Positions 63,637 to 64,000 of a stretch of DNA of 64,000 bases are shown in pieces. Source of the stretch: Rutpela maculata (taxonomy: Eukaryota; Arthropoda; Insecta; Coleoptera; Cerambycidae). Position 1 is the first letter of the stretch; each line of letters opens with the position of its first letter. Position numbers and translations under genes: made by a program. Under the pieces are notes generated by a model. The model saw only the letters and a list, made by a program, of their open reading frames with translations. It did no database searches and was not told the origin of the DNA. The DNA is taken from assembly GCA_936432065.2 (NCBI GenBank), contig OW386289.2, positions 34,093,372 to 34,157,371 of the forward strand, read 5' to 3'.

Positions 63637-64000
63637 GTGAGTATACCTATTAAATAAATATAAAAATATGATTTGATGTTTTTGATGAGCACGATTATTT
63701 ATTTCATAAATATGTAGTAAAAAATAGAAGAAAATCATTATTCAGTTTGTAAAATATAGTTGTTATAATTTTCGTTTTTTAGAGAATTCATTTGTTCAAA
63801 ATTTGCTATATAAATATAAATAAAAAAGGTGAACTACAATAATTTTTAGATAAAAAATCATTTCGCTTTGTATTCTTATTTTCTATTTGTTAGTTACCTA
63901 CTTAGGAACATATTTTTATTAAAAATAATGTTTTATTTTACAGAATAATCCATACAAAGTAAGGATGACCATCGTCTAATAACCTCAACGTCTCGTTTAG

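Overview
This is intron-rich, AT-rich animal DNA, most likely from an insect. The evidence is eukaryotic splice signals, a midasin gene with very short and very long introns, and a mix of non-LTR, Penelope-like, hAT-like, tRNA-SINE and fold-back elements. I cannot name the order or species from sequence alone.

One host gene dominates. On the minus strand, positions 50984 down to 1 hold 22 exons of midasin (MDN1/REA1), the giant AAA+ ATPase that matures and exports the 60S ribosomal subunit. The exons run from the last AAA+ module (50362-50984), through the long helical linker (6169-43321), through the Asp/Glu-rich tail (852-6114), into the MIDAS/von Willebrand A domain (1-766), which leaves the window at position 1. 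About 9.1 kb of coding sequence (about 3,040 codons) is visible. The N-terminal AAA+ modules and the last part of the MIDAS domain lie outside. Exon phases agree at every junction except one: the exon at 1319-1551 carries one base too many unless a downstream acceptor is used.

Introns fall into two classes. About ten are 52-107 bp; the rest run from 187 bp to 13 kb. Most of the larger ones are swollen by mobile DNA. The 3.3 kb intron (2327-5654) holds a young 5'-truncated RT-RNase H LINE with a perfect 12-bp target duplication. The 4.7 kb intron (8397-13100) holds a TIR element, a LINE scrap and an inverted repeat. The 2.1 kb intron (13744-15854) holds a second copy of that TIR family with a nested palindrome. 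The 13 kb intron (16309-29382) holds a 5.7 kb nested giant palindrome, further fold-back elements and a decayed LINE. The 2.3 kb intron (30064-32363) is mostly one hAT-like element with a perfect 8-bp duplication. The 4.1 kb intron (32864-36995) holds duplicated pieces of a PIN/XPG-like transposon gene. The 3.7 kb intron (37567-41311) holds a TIR element and a 261-bp tandem duplication. The 7.0 kb intron (43322-50361) holds Penelope-like fragments, a tRNA-SINE and a 3 kb palindrome carrying a terminal-exon-like acidic reading frame.

The region 50985-64000 shows no further midasin exon and is probably another very large intron. It holds three more long palindromes, a 5S-rRNA-derived SINE-like unit and, on the plus strand at 62.9-63.9 kb, a split and apparently damaged THAP-type zinc-finger reading frame.

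The most unusual signals are the abundance of nested long-inverted-repeat elements, two of which enclose exon-like acidic segments, the transposon-linked PIN/XPG plus Cys-rich gene fragments, and the THAP-like exons on the opposite strand to midasin.
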